From Porphyrobacter sp. TH134 (lineage in GTDB: Bacteria; Pseudomonadota; Alphaproteobacteria; Sphingomonadales; Sphingomonadaceae): 55,386 nt of DNA. The DNA lies in NCBI RefSeq assembly GCF_002855495.1, contig NZ_PKRO01000019.1:1-55386 (forward strand), given 5' to 3'. Shown here piece by piece: positions 24,999 to 33,775 of the stretch. The notes beneath the pieces are model-generated. The model was not told the DNA's origin and did not search any database. It saw only the letters and a list, made by a program, of their open reading frames with translations. The first letter of the stretch is position 1; each line of letters opens with the position of its first letter. The position numbers and the translations under genes were made by a program.

Positions 24999-27824
24999 AT
25001 GCGTCTGATCCGTTTGCTCACCGGGAGCGCTGTTGTTGCTGTTGTTGCAGGTCTCGCCGCGCCTGCTGTTGCGGGTGAGGTCGCCGGCGTGGTCGCCGAC
25101 GCCACCGACACCACGGGCCTGCGCGCCGCCGAAGTGGTGATCGAGGAACTTGGCCGCCGTACCGTGACCAGCGGCGATGGCAGCTATATTTTCAACGACG
25201 TGCCCGAAGGCACCTATACCGTCACCGCCCGCTATGTCGGGGCGGACCCGGTGCGGCTCAGCATCACGGTTCCTGCCGCAGGCGCTGTCCGCCAGAACTT
25301 TGCACTGGGTGAGGCGGGGTCGGACATTCTGGTGCTTGGCCAAAGCGCGAACCTCGCCTCGGCCCTGTCGCGCAAGCGCGCCGCGGACGGCGTCTCCGAC
25401 GTGCTGACCCGCGACGCCATCGGCCAGTTTCCCGATCAGAATGTCGCCGAATCGCTGCGCCGCGTTCCGGGCATCAATGTCCTCAACGATCAGGGTGAAG
25501 GCCGGTTCGTGACCGTGCGCGGGCTCGACCCCAACCTCAACGCAACCTCGCTGAACGGCGTGCGCGTGCCGGCGCCCGGGATCGATGAGCGCGGCGTGGC
25601 GCTCGATGTGATTTCCTCGGACATCATCGAATCGATCGAGGTCAAGAAGTCGCTCACCCCCGACATGGACGCCGACACCATTGGCGCTTCGATCGAGATC
25701 AAGACCACCAGCGCCTTTGACCGCAAGAACGACCTCTACGTCGTCAAGCTTGGCGGCAGCTATAATGACTATTCGGGCCAACTGACCCCCGACGTCGGAT
25801 TCGATTTCGCCACCAAGCTGTCCGACAATTTCGGGGTCACAGGCGGCCTGTCCTATTATCAGCGCGAGTTTGAAAGCGACAACATCGAAGCCGATGGCTG
25901 GCAGGACGATGGCGGCCTGATCTATGCCGAGGAAATCCAGTACCGCGACTATGATGTCGAGCGCGAACGCATCAGCGCAACGCTCGGCTTCGATGCACGG
26001 GTCGGCTCGCATACCGAGCTTTATCTCAAGGGCGTTTACAGCGAATTCAACGATCAGGAATTCCGCCGCGATGTGATCTTCGTGCTGGAAGATGCCAATG
26101 TTGCAGGCAGCGGCAGTCAGGCGGTGTTCGATGACGCCGAGACCGAAATCGAAATCCGCCGCCGGGCGAAGGACCGCTTCGAATCCAGCAAGATCCGCAC
26201 GGTGGTGTTTGGCGGGGAAAGCCGGTTCGGTGCCTTCAACGCCGATTATGCCGTCAGCTGGGCGAAGTCGGGCGAAACCAAGAACGGCTCGCTCGATCCG
26301 ACGCGGTTTGATGGGAACTTTGAGGATTCCGGACTGGAAATCGGGTTCGATTACAGCAATCCGCGCATTCCGCTCTATGCGGTGACCGGTAACCGCGCAG
26401 GCTTCGTCGATCCGGCCAATTACGAGCTGGATTCCATCGAATTCACCGCAAACTCCGTCGGCGAGGACGAGGAATTCGCCGCGCGCTTCGATCTTGGCTA
26501 TGAGATCAACAGCGATGCCGGAACCCTCACGCTCCAGGGCGGCGCCAAGGCGCGCTGGCGCCAGAAGACTTTCGGCGCCCGGTTCGAGTTCTGGGAAAAT
26601 GACGACCTGACGCTCGCCGATGTGCTGGGTGCCGGACAGACCTATCGCCTCGCCGATATCTCCCCGCTCCCCGGCTTCACCGAAGCCACCGATGTCTTCA
26701 ACGCCAATCGCGATGATTTCGAACTCAACGAAATCGACACCGCGCTTGCCAGCAACGTCGAAAACTTTGCGGTCGATGAAGACATCGTCGCCAGCTACCT
26801 GCTGGGCCGCTGGGAAAGCAGCAAGCTGCTGGTGATTGGGGGCCTGCGGTATGAGCGCACGTACAACCGGCTTGCCGGCAATGTGGTGCAGCTGATCGAG
26901 GAAGACGGCACGCTTCCGGGCGGTGGCATTGCGGCTGAAGATACCGTGCTGGTCACACCAACCTCGACCGAACGCAATTATGATCACTGGTTGCCCAGCC
27001 TCAATATCCGTTACGCCGTGCAGCCCGATCTGATCCTGCGCGCGGCCGCTTATCGCAGTCTGGTCCGCCCGAACATCGCCGATCTCGCGCCCCGCACTGT
27101 GATCGAAGATGATGAGGCGTCGGCCGGCAATCCCGGTCTGGTGCCTTACGAGGCGTGGAATTTCGACGCCACGGCAGAATATTACATGTCGAACAACGGG
27201 GCGATCACCGCCGGGCTGTTCTACAAGGAAATCGACAACTTCATCTTCAGCCAGCGGATCACCGATCCCGATCCGATCCTCGGGGTCGACATCACCCGGC
27301 TGGACACCACGTTGAACGGCGAGACGGCCGAAATTTTCGGGGTGGAGCTGGGCTTTTCGCAGCAGCTCGATTTCTTGCCGGGCTTGCTGTCGGGCTTCCT
27401 CGTGCAGGCCAATTACACCTTTACCGATGCCAAGGGCCTGATTTCCGATGGCGATATCGACGCTATTGCCGACACGCCGACGTTCCGCGAAATCACGCTG
27501 CCCAGCGCCAGCCGCCACACCTTCAATGGCGTGCTGGGTTATGAAAAGGGCCCGGTCTCGCTGCGTCTGGCGGGCACCTACCGCGATCTTTATCTCGATG
27601 AAATCCAGGGCGGAGCCGATGAAGACCGCTTCGTCGACAGCCTGTTCCAGCTCGACTTTTCAGGCCGCTACACAATCAACAAGAACTTCCAGACCTTCTT
27701 CGAGTGGATCAACATCAATGACGCAGAATATTTTGCGTTCAATCGCCTGGGCGGGCAGCAAAACGTGCTCCAGTTTGAAAAGTACAACTGGACAATGAAG
27801 GGCGGCATTCGGCTCACCTTCTAG
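24999..27824 (+). CDS. TonB-dependent receptor with N-terminal carboxypeptidase-regulatory-like domain
   Basis: A 941-residue outer-membrane receptor. After a signal peptide ending AVAGEV it has a CarboxypepD-regulatory-like domain (about 27-100, ending FALGEAG). The plug domain contains SALSRKRAADGVSDVLTRDAIGQFPDQNVAESLRRVPG, and the long beta-barrel ends LTF, the canonical terminal signal. The DAIGQFPDQNVAESLRRVPGI string is typical of sphingomonad and Caulobacter receptors for organic substrates such as sugars or phosphate compounds. Adjacent to a secreted phosphatase, it may import an organophosphate product. The substrate is not determined. An ATG at 24963 gives a non-signal-peptide extension, so 24999 is preferred. 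Confidence 0.9.
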   Translation: MRLIRLLTGSAVVAVVAGLAAPAVAGEVAGVVADATDTTGLRAAEVVIEELGRRTVTSGDGSYIFNDVPEGTYTVTARYVGADPVRLSITVPAAGAVRQNFALGEAGSDILVLGQSANLASALSRKRAADGVSDVLTRDAIGQFPDQNVAESLRRVPGINVLNDQGEGRFVTVRGLDPNLNATSLNGVRVPAPGIDERGVALDVISSDIIESIEVKKSLTPDMDADTIGASIEIKTTSAFDRKNDLYVVKLGGSYNDYSGQLTPDVGFDFATKLSDNFGVTGGLSYYQREFESDNIEADGWQDDGGLIYAEEIQYRDYDVERERISATLGFDARVGSHTELYLKGVYSEFNDQEFRRDVIFVLEDANVAGSGSQAVFDDAETEIEIRRRAKDRFESSKIRTVVFGGESRFGAFNADYAVSWAKSGETKNGSLDPTRFDGNFEDSGLEIGFDYSNPRIPLYAVTGNRAGFVDPANYELDSIEFTANSVGEDEEFAARFDLGYEINSDAGTLTLQGGAKARWRQKTFGARFEFWENDDLTLADVLGAGQTYRLADISPLPGFTEATDVFNANRDDFELNEIDTALASNVENFAVDEDIVASYLLGRWESSKLLVIGGLRYERTYNRLAGNVVQLIEEDGTLPGGGIAAEDTVLVTPTSTERNYDHWLPSLNIRYAVQPDLILRAAAYRSLVRPNIADLAPRTVIEDDEASAGNPGLVPYEAWNFDATAEYYMSNNGAITAGLFYKEIDNFIFSQRITDPDPILGVDITRLDTTLNGETAEIFGVELGFSQQLDFLPGLLSGFLVQANYTFTDAKGLISDGDIDAIADTPTFREITLPSASRHTFNGVLGYEKGPVSLRLAGTYRDLYLDEIQGGADEDRFVDSLFQLDFSGRYTINKNFQTFFEWININDAEYFAFNRLGGQQNVLQFEKYNWTMKGGIRLTF

Positions 27825-28119
27825 GCACAAGCAGCGGGCGCGAGGCTGGCTGGCTATCAACGCCAGTTGCCCTCAAGCCCGCTTTGCTGTTGCGCCAGCC
27901 CGACCCGGCTTCACCCGCTCCGTCTGGGCTGATAATTTACGCGATAAAAGCGCGGCGATCATAACGCCGCGGGGAAGCCCCGCCGCCTGCGCCTCTTCGG
28001 GAAGACAAGCAGGCAGAACGGGCCAGCGTGGCATATCTCGCCCGCAGGCATTACCTCGCCCCAATCCATCCGGATATATGTCTGCATAGAGCGCGATCAG
28101 CTTATATGCTGCATGCGGC
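27825..28119. other. Intergenic region, receptor to tRNA-Ser
   Basis: No gene is seen. A 7-base perfect stem CGCGGCG ... CGCCGCG (27951-27971) about 130 bases after the receptor stop could help end its transcript, but it has no T-run. The rest is GC-rich without reading frames of interest. Confidence 0.45.
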
Positions 28120-28138
28120 CCGGCCTGAAACAGGCCGG
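28120..28138 (-). terminator. Hairpin at 3' end of tRNA-Ser
   Basis: CCGGCCTG and CAGGCCGG pair perfectly around a three-base loop, directly adjoining the tRNA CCA end. This is a plausible processing or termination hairpin. It is not followed by a T-run. Confidence 0.5.
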
Positions 28139-28229
28139 TGGCGGAGACGGAGGGATTCGAACCCTCGGTACCCTGATAGAGTACGGTTCCTTAGCAGGGA
28201 ACTGGTTTCAGCCACTCACCCACGTCTCC
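28139..28229 (-). tRNA. tRNA-Ser (GCT anticodon)
   Basis: A 91-base class II tRNA on the minus strand. The acceptor stem pairs GGAGACG with CGTCTCC, the discriminator is G, and the CCA end is encoded. The D arm GTGAGTGGCTGAAACC is followed by anticodon loop CTGCTAA (anticodon GCT, reading AGC/AGU). A long variable arm is present, as in serine tRNAs, and the T arm has GGTTCGAATCC. The structure is complete. Confidence 0.95.
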
Positions 28230-28490
28230 GGGCAACTGCGTTGGCTCGGGGCGGCGCTATAGGCGGCCTCGGCGTCAGCGGCAAGGTGGCTCTGCGAAAA
28301 ATCGCATGGGCCCTGTGCGAACGCGGCGCATCGGCATGGTTCGGCACGCATTCAGGCTGGCCCGGTTAGGCCTCAACCGCTCGTCGCAAATCCGATTCGC
28401 TCCAGCGACGAGCGCTTGCCTGCGGTGCATGAAGCGATTCTCCTGCACTCTGCATAAATCCGGGGCTGACACGTCACTGCGAAAGGCTGC

Positions 28491-29327
28491 ATGATGAGCT
28501 TGATGATCGCCCGTTTCCCCGACCTTGGCCGCCCATTGGCTGGGCTGGTGCTGGGAGCCTTTGCGGCGCTGGCTCTGACAGCCCCGGCGGCGGCCCAGAA
28601 CCTTGAAACATTTGATCCAGATGCGGCCTACAGCCAGCAGAACGGTGCCGGCGGCATCGATGCTGACCTGTCCGCGCCGCAAGGGACGACCCCGGTGCCG
28701 GTGCCCCCGCCCGCTGAAGCCCCCGCGCCCGACCCGCAGTTCGACAGCGAGTTCGGCAATTACGCCGCCCCGCCGCCTGCTGCTGCTGCGCCAGTGCCGG
28801 ATCAAGGCGTCGCCCCCGTGACCACCGCAGCGCAGAACACGGGCCAAACCTATGGCGAAGACGATCTGATCGGCGCGGCGGAAGGCGTATTCGGCAAGGG
28901 CGCCGAAGGGCTTGCCAAGCTGATCGAGGATTTGCTGAAAAAGCAGGGCGAACCCAACGGGTACATCGTCGGGCGCGAGGCGGGCGGGGCGTTCATCGTC
29001 GGCGCGCGCTATGGCTCGGGTACGCTGCATCACAAGATCGAAGGCACCCAGCCGGTCTATTGGACCGGGCCGTCGGTCGGCTTTGACGTCGGTGCCAACG
29101 CTGCGAACACCTTCGTGCTGGTGTACAACCTTTACGATACCGAGGAGTTGTTCAAACGCTTTCCGGCGGGCGAAGGACAGGCCTATTTCGTTGGCGGCCT
29201 CAACGCCAGCTACCTGCGGCGCGGCGATGTGGTGCTGATCCCGATCCGGGTCGGTGCGGGGCTGCGATTGGGCGTCAATGCAGGCTACATGAAGTTCTCG
29301 AAAGAACAAAAGTGGATGCCTTTCTGA
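28491..29327 (+). CDS. DUF1134 protein, EipA-like envelope integrity protein
   Basis: A 278-residue exported protein. A signal peptide ends AAAQN, followed by a long proline/alanine-rich disordered linker (about 60-120). The folded C-terminal DUF1134 domain runs from GYIVGREAGGAFIVGARYGSGTL through GPSVGFDVGANAANTFVLVYNL to MKFSKEQKW. In Brucella the DUF1134 protein EipA is a periplasmic protein needed for cell-envelope integrity. The same is likely here but not shown. Two adjacent ATGs exist; the second (28494) has better spacing to GAAAGG. It is monocistronic in appearance. Confidence 0.88.
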   Translation: MMSLMIARFPDLGRPLAGLVLGAFAALALTAPAAAQNLETFDPDAAYSQQNGAGGIDADLSAPQGTTPVPVPPPAEAPAPDPQFDSEFGNYAAPPPAAAAPVPDQGVAPVTTAAQNTGQTYGEDDLIGAAEGVFGKGAEGLAKLIEDLLKKQGEPNGYIVGREAGGAFIVGARYGSGTLHHKIEGTQPVYWTGPSVGFDVGANAANTFVLVYNLYDTEELFKRFPAGEGQAYFVGGLNASYLRRGDVVLIPIRVGAGLRLGVNAGYMKFSKEQKWMPF

Positions 29328-29383
29328 CCCGCTAGGCGCAAACCCGGTTGCGATGCTGCGCCGGGCGCGCCATGGCGCTGGGC

Positions 29384-30562
29384 ATGATGCTTGACCGACT
29401 CAGCCCCCAGGCGCCTGACGCGCTCCTCGCTCTGATCCGCCTCCACGCTGCCGACCCGCGTGAGGACAAGATCGATTTGGGTGTGGGTGTGTATCGCACC
29501 GAGGCGGGCGCCACGCCGGTGTTTGCCGCGATCAAGGCAGCCGAACAGCAGCTGGTCGATACCCAGGACAGCAAAAGCTACCTCGGCCCGGAAGGCGACA
29601 TGAACTTCGTCAACGCGCTGATGCCCTATATCTTCGGCGCTGACCCGACGATGGGCGGACGTATCAGCGGGATGCAGACGCCGGGCGGGACCGGCGCTGT
29701 GCGTCTGGCGCTGGCACTGGCGCAAAAGGCCGGGGTGCGGCGTGTGCACATGGGCGTGCCAAGCTGGCCCAACCACGCGCAGATCCTCGCCGATCTCGGC
29801 ATGGAACTGGCCCCGTTCGATCACGCCAACGCCGATGGCAGCGCCAATCTGGATGCGGTGCTGGCGGCGATCAATGGCGCAGGCGATGATGAGGCCGTGT
29901 TGCTGCATGCCTGCTGCCACAACCCGACCGGGATCGATTACACCGCCGATGATTGGGCCGCGATCGCTGCGGCTTTCGCCGATAGCGGCACCTTCCCGAT
30001 TATCGATTCGGCCTATCAGGGCCTAGGTCATGGGATGGAGGAAGATGCCGCCGGGTTGCGTGCGGTTCTGGCCGCGGTGCCCGAAGCCTTCATCGCCTAT
30101 AGCTGCGACAAGAACTTCGGTCAGTACCGCGACCGGGTCGGCGCGTTCTATGTGCTCGCCAAGGAGCCAGGGGCGCTTGATACGGCTTTCTCCAACGCCA
30201 ACGCGCTGGCGCGCGCAGCGTGGTCGATGCCGCCCGATCACGGCGGCGCCGCGGTGCGGATCATCCTTCGCGACCCCGATATGACCGCGCAGTGGCTGGC
30301 TGAGCTTGACGATATGCGCGTCCGGATGCGGCAGGTGCGTGATGCGCTCGCCAAGGCAGGTACGGCAGGGCGGATCGATCTGACGCCGCTGGGCAGCCAG
30401 AATGGTCTGTTCGCGATGCTGCCGGTCACCAAGGACGAGGTCGCACAGCTTCGCGAAGACCACGGCATCTATATGGCCGCATCCGGGCGGATCAACATTG
30501 CCGGGCTGACCACGGCCAACCTGCCCAAATTCATTGCTGCACTGGCCGCCGTCGCGGGCTGA
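29384..30562 (+). CDS. Aromatic/aspartate aminotransferase, class I
   Basis: A PLP-dependent aminotransferase of about 392 residues, of the AspC/TyrB family, interconverting aspartate or aromatic amino acids and their 2-oxo acids. It shows DLGVGVYRTEAGATPVF at the N-terminus, GGTGAVRLA, CHNPTGID, and the PLP lysine in SCDKNFGQYRDRVGAF. The terminal GRINIAGLTTANLPKFIAAL carries the conserved Arg that binds substrate carboxylate. The start is uncertain among ATGs at 29348, 29372, 29384 and 29387; the conserved region begins at MLDRLSPQAPD. Substrate preference cannot be read from the sequence. Confidence 0.9.
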   Translation: MMLDRLSPQAPDALLALIRLHAADPREDKIDLGVGVYRTEAGATPVFAAIKAAEQQLVDTQDSKSYLGPEGDMNFVNALMPYIFGADPTMGGRISGMQTPGGTGAVRLALALAQKAGVRRVHMGVPSWPNHAQILADLGMELAPFDHANADGSANLDAVLAAINGAGDDEAVLLHACCHNPTGIDYTADDWAAIAAAFADSGTFPIIDSAYQGLGHGMEEDAAGLRAVLAAVPEAFIAYSCDKNFGQYRDRVGAFYVLAKEPGALDTAFSNANALARAAWSMPPDHGGAAVRIILRDPDMTAQWLAELDDMRVRMRQVRDALAKAGTAGRIDLTPLGSQNGLFAMLPVTKDEVAQLREDHGIYMAASGRINIAGLTTANLPKFIAALAAVAG

Positions 30563-30572
30563 GAGGCAAGCG

Positions 30573-31127
30573 GTGCTGGATCGCCAGCCAGAGCTTGAAG
30601 GTGACTTGGTTCGGCTGCGGCCGCTGCGCCAAAGCGACTGGGAGGCCCTGTTTGCGGTCGCCTGCGATCCGCTGATCTGGGCGCAGCATCCCGCGCATGA
30701 CCGCTGGCAGGAGCCGGTGTTCCGGGCGTTTTTCGATGATGCGCTGGCCCAAGGCGGCGCGCTGGCCGTGATCGATGGGGCAAGCGGTGCCATCATCGGA
30801 TCCTCCCGGTTTCAGGGGTTGGATGATGCTGCGGACGGCTCGGTCGAGATCGGCTGGACGTTTCTTGCGCGGCCCTGTTGGGGCGGCGGTTATAACCACG
30901 ATCTGAAGCGGCTGATGCTGCGCCATGCGCTGGCGAGCGTGGCCGAATGCCGGTTTATGGTGGGCGAGAACAACATCCGATCACGCCGCGCGCTGGAGCG
31001 GATCGGCGCCCGCCTGACCGACCGGCGCGAGGAGCGCATCATGGCGGGCGGCGCGGCGGTTCCGCACCTCACCTATGTCATCACGCGCGAGGATTTTGCA
31101 CGAGGGCCGCTGTCGCAAAGCCGTTGA
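30573..31127 (+). CDS. GNAT N-acetyltransferase (RimJ/RimL type)
   Basis: A 184-residue acetyltransferase. The sequence LVRLRPLRQSDWEALFAVACDPLIW at the N-terminus and IGWTFLARPCWGGGYNHDLKRLMLRHAL (acetyl-CoA binding helix) with NNIRSRRALERIGA are typical of RimJ/RimL-like N-acetyltransferases. The motif's usual Arg/Gln-x-x-Gly-x-Gly/Ala is modified to CWGGGYN. It starts with GTG 11 bases after the aminotransferase stop, with GAGAGG before it, so the two are probably one operon. The substrate is unknown. Confidence 0.85.
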   Translation: MLDRQPELEGDLVRLRPLRQSDWEALFAVACDPLIWAQHPAHDRWQEPVFRAFFDDALAQGGALAVIDGASGAIIGSSRFQGLDDAADGSVEIGWTFLARPCWGGGYNHDLKRLMLRHALASVAECRFMVGENNIRSRRALERIGARLTDRREERIMAGGAAVPHLTYVITREDFARGPLSQSR

Positions 31128-31168
31128 CCACATTGCGGTCGCCGGAGCGAACGGCGGCCCAATCCGCC

Positions 31169-31891
31169 TCAATACATATGCTGGCCGCCGTTGATGCTCA
31201 TGGTCGAGCCGGTCATGAAGCCGCCGTTCTCGGAGGTGAGAAACGCCACCCCGCGGGCGATTTCTTCGGCCATGCCGAGCCGGCCGACGGGGATCTTGGC
31301 GACAATCTTTTCCAGCACCGCCGGCGGTACGGCGGCGACCATGTCGGTGTCGATATAGCCCGGCGCGATCGCATTCACCGTCACCCCGAACTTCGCGCCT
31401 TCCTGCGCCAGGGCCTTGGTAAAGCCGTGAATGCCGCTTTTCGCGGCGGCATAGTTGACCTGCCCGTATTGCCCCGCCTGCCCGTTGATCGAGCCGATGT
31501 TGACGATCCGCCCCCAACCGCGCTCCCGCATGCCGGGGAAGGTCGCCTTGGCCATGTTGAAGCAGCCGCCAAGGTTGATGCGCATCACATCGTTCCAGTC
31601 TTCAAAGCTCATCTTGTGCAGCGTGCCATCGCGCGTGATGCCGGCATTGTTGACCACAATATCGACCGGCCCGTGATCTGCCGCCACGCGCGCGCAACCT
31701 TCCAGCACCGCTTCGTGATCGCCCACGTCCCACCTGTAGGCAGGGATGCCGGTGGCCGCGGTAAAGGCCGCCGCTTTTTCCTCGTTCCCGGCATAATTGG
31801 CGATGACCGAGTGGCCCTGGCGTTGGAGACGCTTGCAGATCGCCTCTCCGATCCCGCGCGTTCCTCCGGTGACGATGGCAACCCGGCCCAT
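31169..31891 (-). CDS. phaB: Acetoacetyl-CoA reductase PhaB
   Basis: A 240-residue NADPH-dependent short-chain reductase that reduces acetoacetyl-CoA to (R)-3-hydroxybutyryl-CoA for polyhydroxyalkanoate synthesis. It has GGTRGIG for the cofactor (about 9-15), NNAGITRDGTLHKM, the Ser-Tyr-Lys triad in NIGSINGQAGQYGQVNYAAAKSG, and GYIDTDMVAAVP with FLTSENGGFMTGSTMSINGGQHMY at the end, matching PhbB/PhaB closely. PhaA and PhaC are not in the window. It is convergent with the preceding acetyltransferase gene. Confidence 0.94.
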   Translation of the reverse strand: MGRVAIVTGGTRGIGEAICKRLQRQGHSVIANYAGNEEKAAAFTAATGIPAYRWDVGDHEAVLEGCARVAADHGPVDIVVNNAGITRDGTLHKMSFEDWNDVMRINLGGCFNMAKATFPGMRERGWGRIVNIGSINGQAGQYGQVNYAAAKSGIHGFTKALAQEGAKFGVTVNAIAPGYIDTDMVAAVPPAVLEKIVAKIPVGRLGMAEEIARGVAFLTSENGGFMTGSTMSINGGQHMY

Positions 31892-32120
31892 GGCGATTCT
31901 CCCCTCATTTGCGATGCTTGAACAGGCGGTAGCCTAATGGTGCCGTAGGGGAAGGGGAAGAACCGAATAGCTATGCCGCCTCGCATCGCCACACGCGCCG
32001 CGCAAACGCGAATATGGGGGGCTAAACGCGGCAGGGAGGGGTCATGAAGGGATCAGGCGCCAGCAAGGCTTGCCAAAACCTCTTAAAAATATCCTGCAAA
32101 ATCAGGAGATTTGCAAGAAA

Positions 32121-32894
32121 TCAGAACTTGATCTGCGTGCCCACATACACAGCCTGGCTGTCCTTGACCGCATTGGTCAGAGGATCCAGCCGGTCACGTT
32201 CCTTGGAATACCGCACGCCGGCCATCACGTTGAGGTTCGGCGAAACCCGGAAGCTGCCGCCCAGGCCCACAGTCTGCTGGCTGATCGAATCGAGCGTATT
32301 GGGCGAACGGCCTGCAATCTGGCGATCTTCAAGCTCGATTCGCGGTTGCAGCCGGCTCGGCTTGTCGGCGTCTTGCGGGGCCGAGGGCTTGAATTGCGCC
32401 AGATCGGGCGCAGCGATGTTGCTGACGCTGCCCGACAGATCGGCGGTGCGGGCAAAGCTGGTATAGCCGCGCGCCGCGCCAAGCTGGAACTTGCTGGTGT
32501 CGAGCCCGGGGAAACCAAGACCGCGGCCGGGGACACTGTCGAGCACCTTGCGGACCGAAATCGCCCGCGCCGTATCATTGTCCACCCGCACGGCCACCGT
32601 CACGGTGCGCTTGCCAGCCACGGGGGCGGCATTGGCAGGCGTAAAGTGCAGGCCGCGCGCGCGGGCCTTGTCAGCGATTCGCGCAGCCAGTGCGGGATCA
32701 ACCGAAGCGGGCGTGAACATCCGCAAGCCCAGTGCGTCCAGTGACGCGGCGGTCTGTGCCGGGGCGATTTCGCCCGCCAGCGCGAGTCCCGCACTCGGCA
32801 CGGCCAGCGCAAGGCCCGCGCAGGATGCAGCATACAGCGCAAACAGCGGCAGCGAGCGCTGCGCCTTTGCCAATCTGCCTGCTGCCTGTGCCAT
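32121..32894 (-). CDS. Predicted outer-membrane-type hypothetical protein
   Basis: A 257-residue protein with a signal peptide (a long hydrophobic stretch to about residue 40, ALAGEIAPAQ). The C-terminal third has alternating beta-like strands (VGLGGSFRVSPNLNVMAGVRYSKERD) and ends VYVGTQIKF with a terminal Phe, as in beta-barrel outer-membrane proteins. The N-terminal half holds no family I recognise. AAGGAAA lies upstream at suitable spacing. It is the single gene of its unit. Confidence 0.6.
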   Translation of the reverse strand: MAQAAGRLAKAQRSLPLFALYAASCAGLALAVPSAGLALAGEIAPAQTAASLDALGLRMFTPASVDPALAARIADKARARGLHFTPANAAPVAGKRTVTVAVRVDNDTARAISVRKVLDSVPGRGLGFPGLDTSKFQLGAARGYTSFARTADLSGSVSNIAAPDLAQFKPSAPQDADKPSRLQPRIELEDRQIAGRSPNTLDSISQQTVGLGGSFRVSPNLNVMAGVRYSKERDRLDPLTNAVKDSQAVYVGTQIKF

Positions 32895-33263
32895 TGCGAA
32901 AACCGTTTCCTTGCCTTGCGGAGTTTGAACCTGAAAATTGATCCTGTGCCCAAGCATCCTGCACCTTAACCGCGCATGAGTCGCCCCGACATCCAAGCCT
33001 GACTGATAGGGAGACACCGACCGCTTGCAATGGCTTTGCCGCTGCGAGGCCGGATTCCTTTCTGACCTGTGGCACCATGCACACATAAAGGTTTGAACAG
33101 TGCCAAGTTCAGGCTCCGTAAAGCCCACGGGGGCCTATGCAGGCCCGCCGCCGTCTGCAAACCTCGCGGATGATGCTTGCCGCAAGGGTCTTGGCGGTTA
33201 TAGGGGGCTGAGATAGGGATCTGGCCCCGCGTCCCTGTGACCAATGATAAGGATTATCCGGCT
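32895..33263. other. Divergent intergenic region
   Basis: This 369-base gap separates the outer-membrane-type gene (minus) from the DUF3576 gene (plus). A hairpin of GGGGGCC/GGCCC type is visible near 33128-33146. The AAGGAT at 33246 is the ribosome site chosen for DUF3576. No other gene or structured RNA is recognised. Confidence 0.45.
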
Positions 33264-33731
33264 GTGACACGCGCCAATTCCGCCCTTTTCCGCCCGGCTT
33301 TCCGCCGCACACTCGGATATGCGCTGCTTGGTGGCGCGCTGGTCGGCCTGAGCGCATGTGGCGGTGGTGATCGCCCGCGGACCGAACTGTCGGCGGCCCA
33401 GCTCAACACGATCGGCGTCAATGCCTATCTGTGGCGCGCCGCGCTGGACACGGTCAGCTTTGCGCCGCTGCTGCAAACCGATAGCGCCGGCGGCGTGATC
33501 GTGACCGACTGGTACACCAATCCGTCCAATCCCACCGAGCGGGTCAAGCTGACCGTCACGATCCTCGATCAGGATCTGCGCGCCGATGCGCTGCGAGTCG
33601 CGGCGAGCCGTCAGGTCAATGAAACCGGCAACTGGGTCGAGGCTCCGGTGCAGGCCGCGACCGTGCAGAAGCTGGAGGACATCATCCTCACCAAGGCCCG
33701 CGATCTGCGCCGCCAGGCTCTCGCTTCGTAA
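33264..33731 (+). CDS. DUF3576 family lipoprotein
   Basis: A lipoprotein of about 155 residues. The signal peptide FRRTLGYALLGGALVGLSAC ends in a lipobox, and the mature domain has IGVNAYLWRAALDTVSFAPL ... GGVIVTDWYTNPSNPTERVKLTVTILDQDLRADALRV, a DUF3576 signature. The family is found directly upstream of leuS and lptE in alphaproteobacteria, as here, and is thought to act in the envelope, but its role is not known. A GTG at 33237 is another possible start. The preferred GTG at 33264 has AAGGA 10 bases upstream. Confidence 0.88.
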   Translation: MTRANSALFRPAFRRTLGYALLGGALVGLSACGGGDRPRTELSAAQLNTIGVNAYLWRAALDTVSFAPLLQTDSAGGVIVTDWYTNPSNPTERVKLTVTILDQDLRADALRVAASRQVNETGNWVEAPVQAATVQKLEDIILTKARDLRRQALAS

Positions 33732-33775
33732 CACCGCTGGCTTCCCGAGTTCCCGTTTTCGCCGGATAACCGCAC

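Noticed and set aside
24936..27518. A long (860-codon) open frame antisense to the TonB receptor
   Set aside because: High-GC genes commonly leave long open antisense frames. Its product has no recognisable domain, no signal peptide and no ribosome site, whereas the plus-strand receptor is a clear family member.
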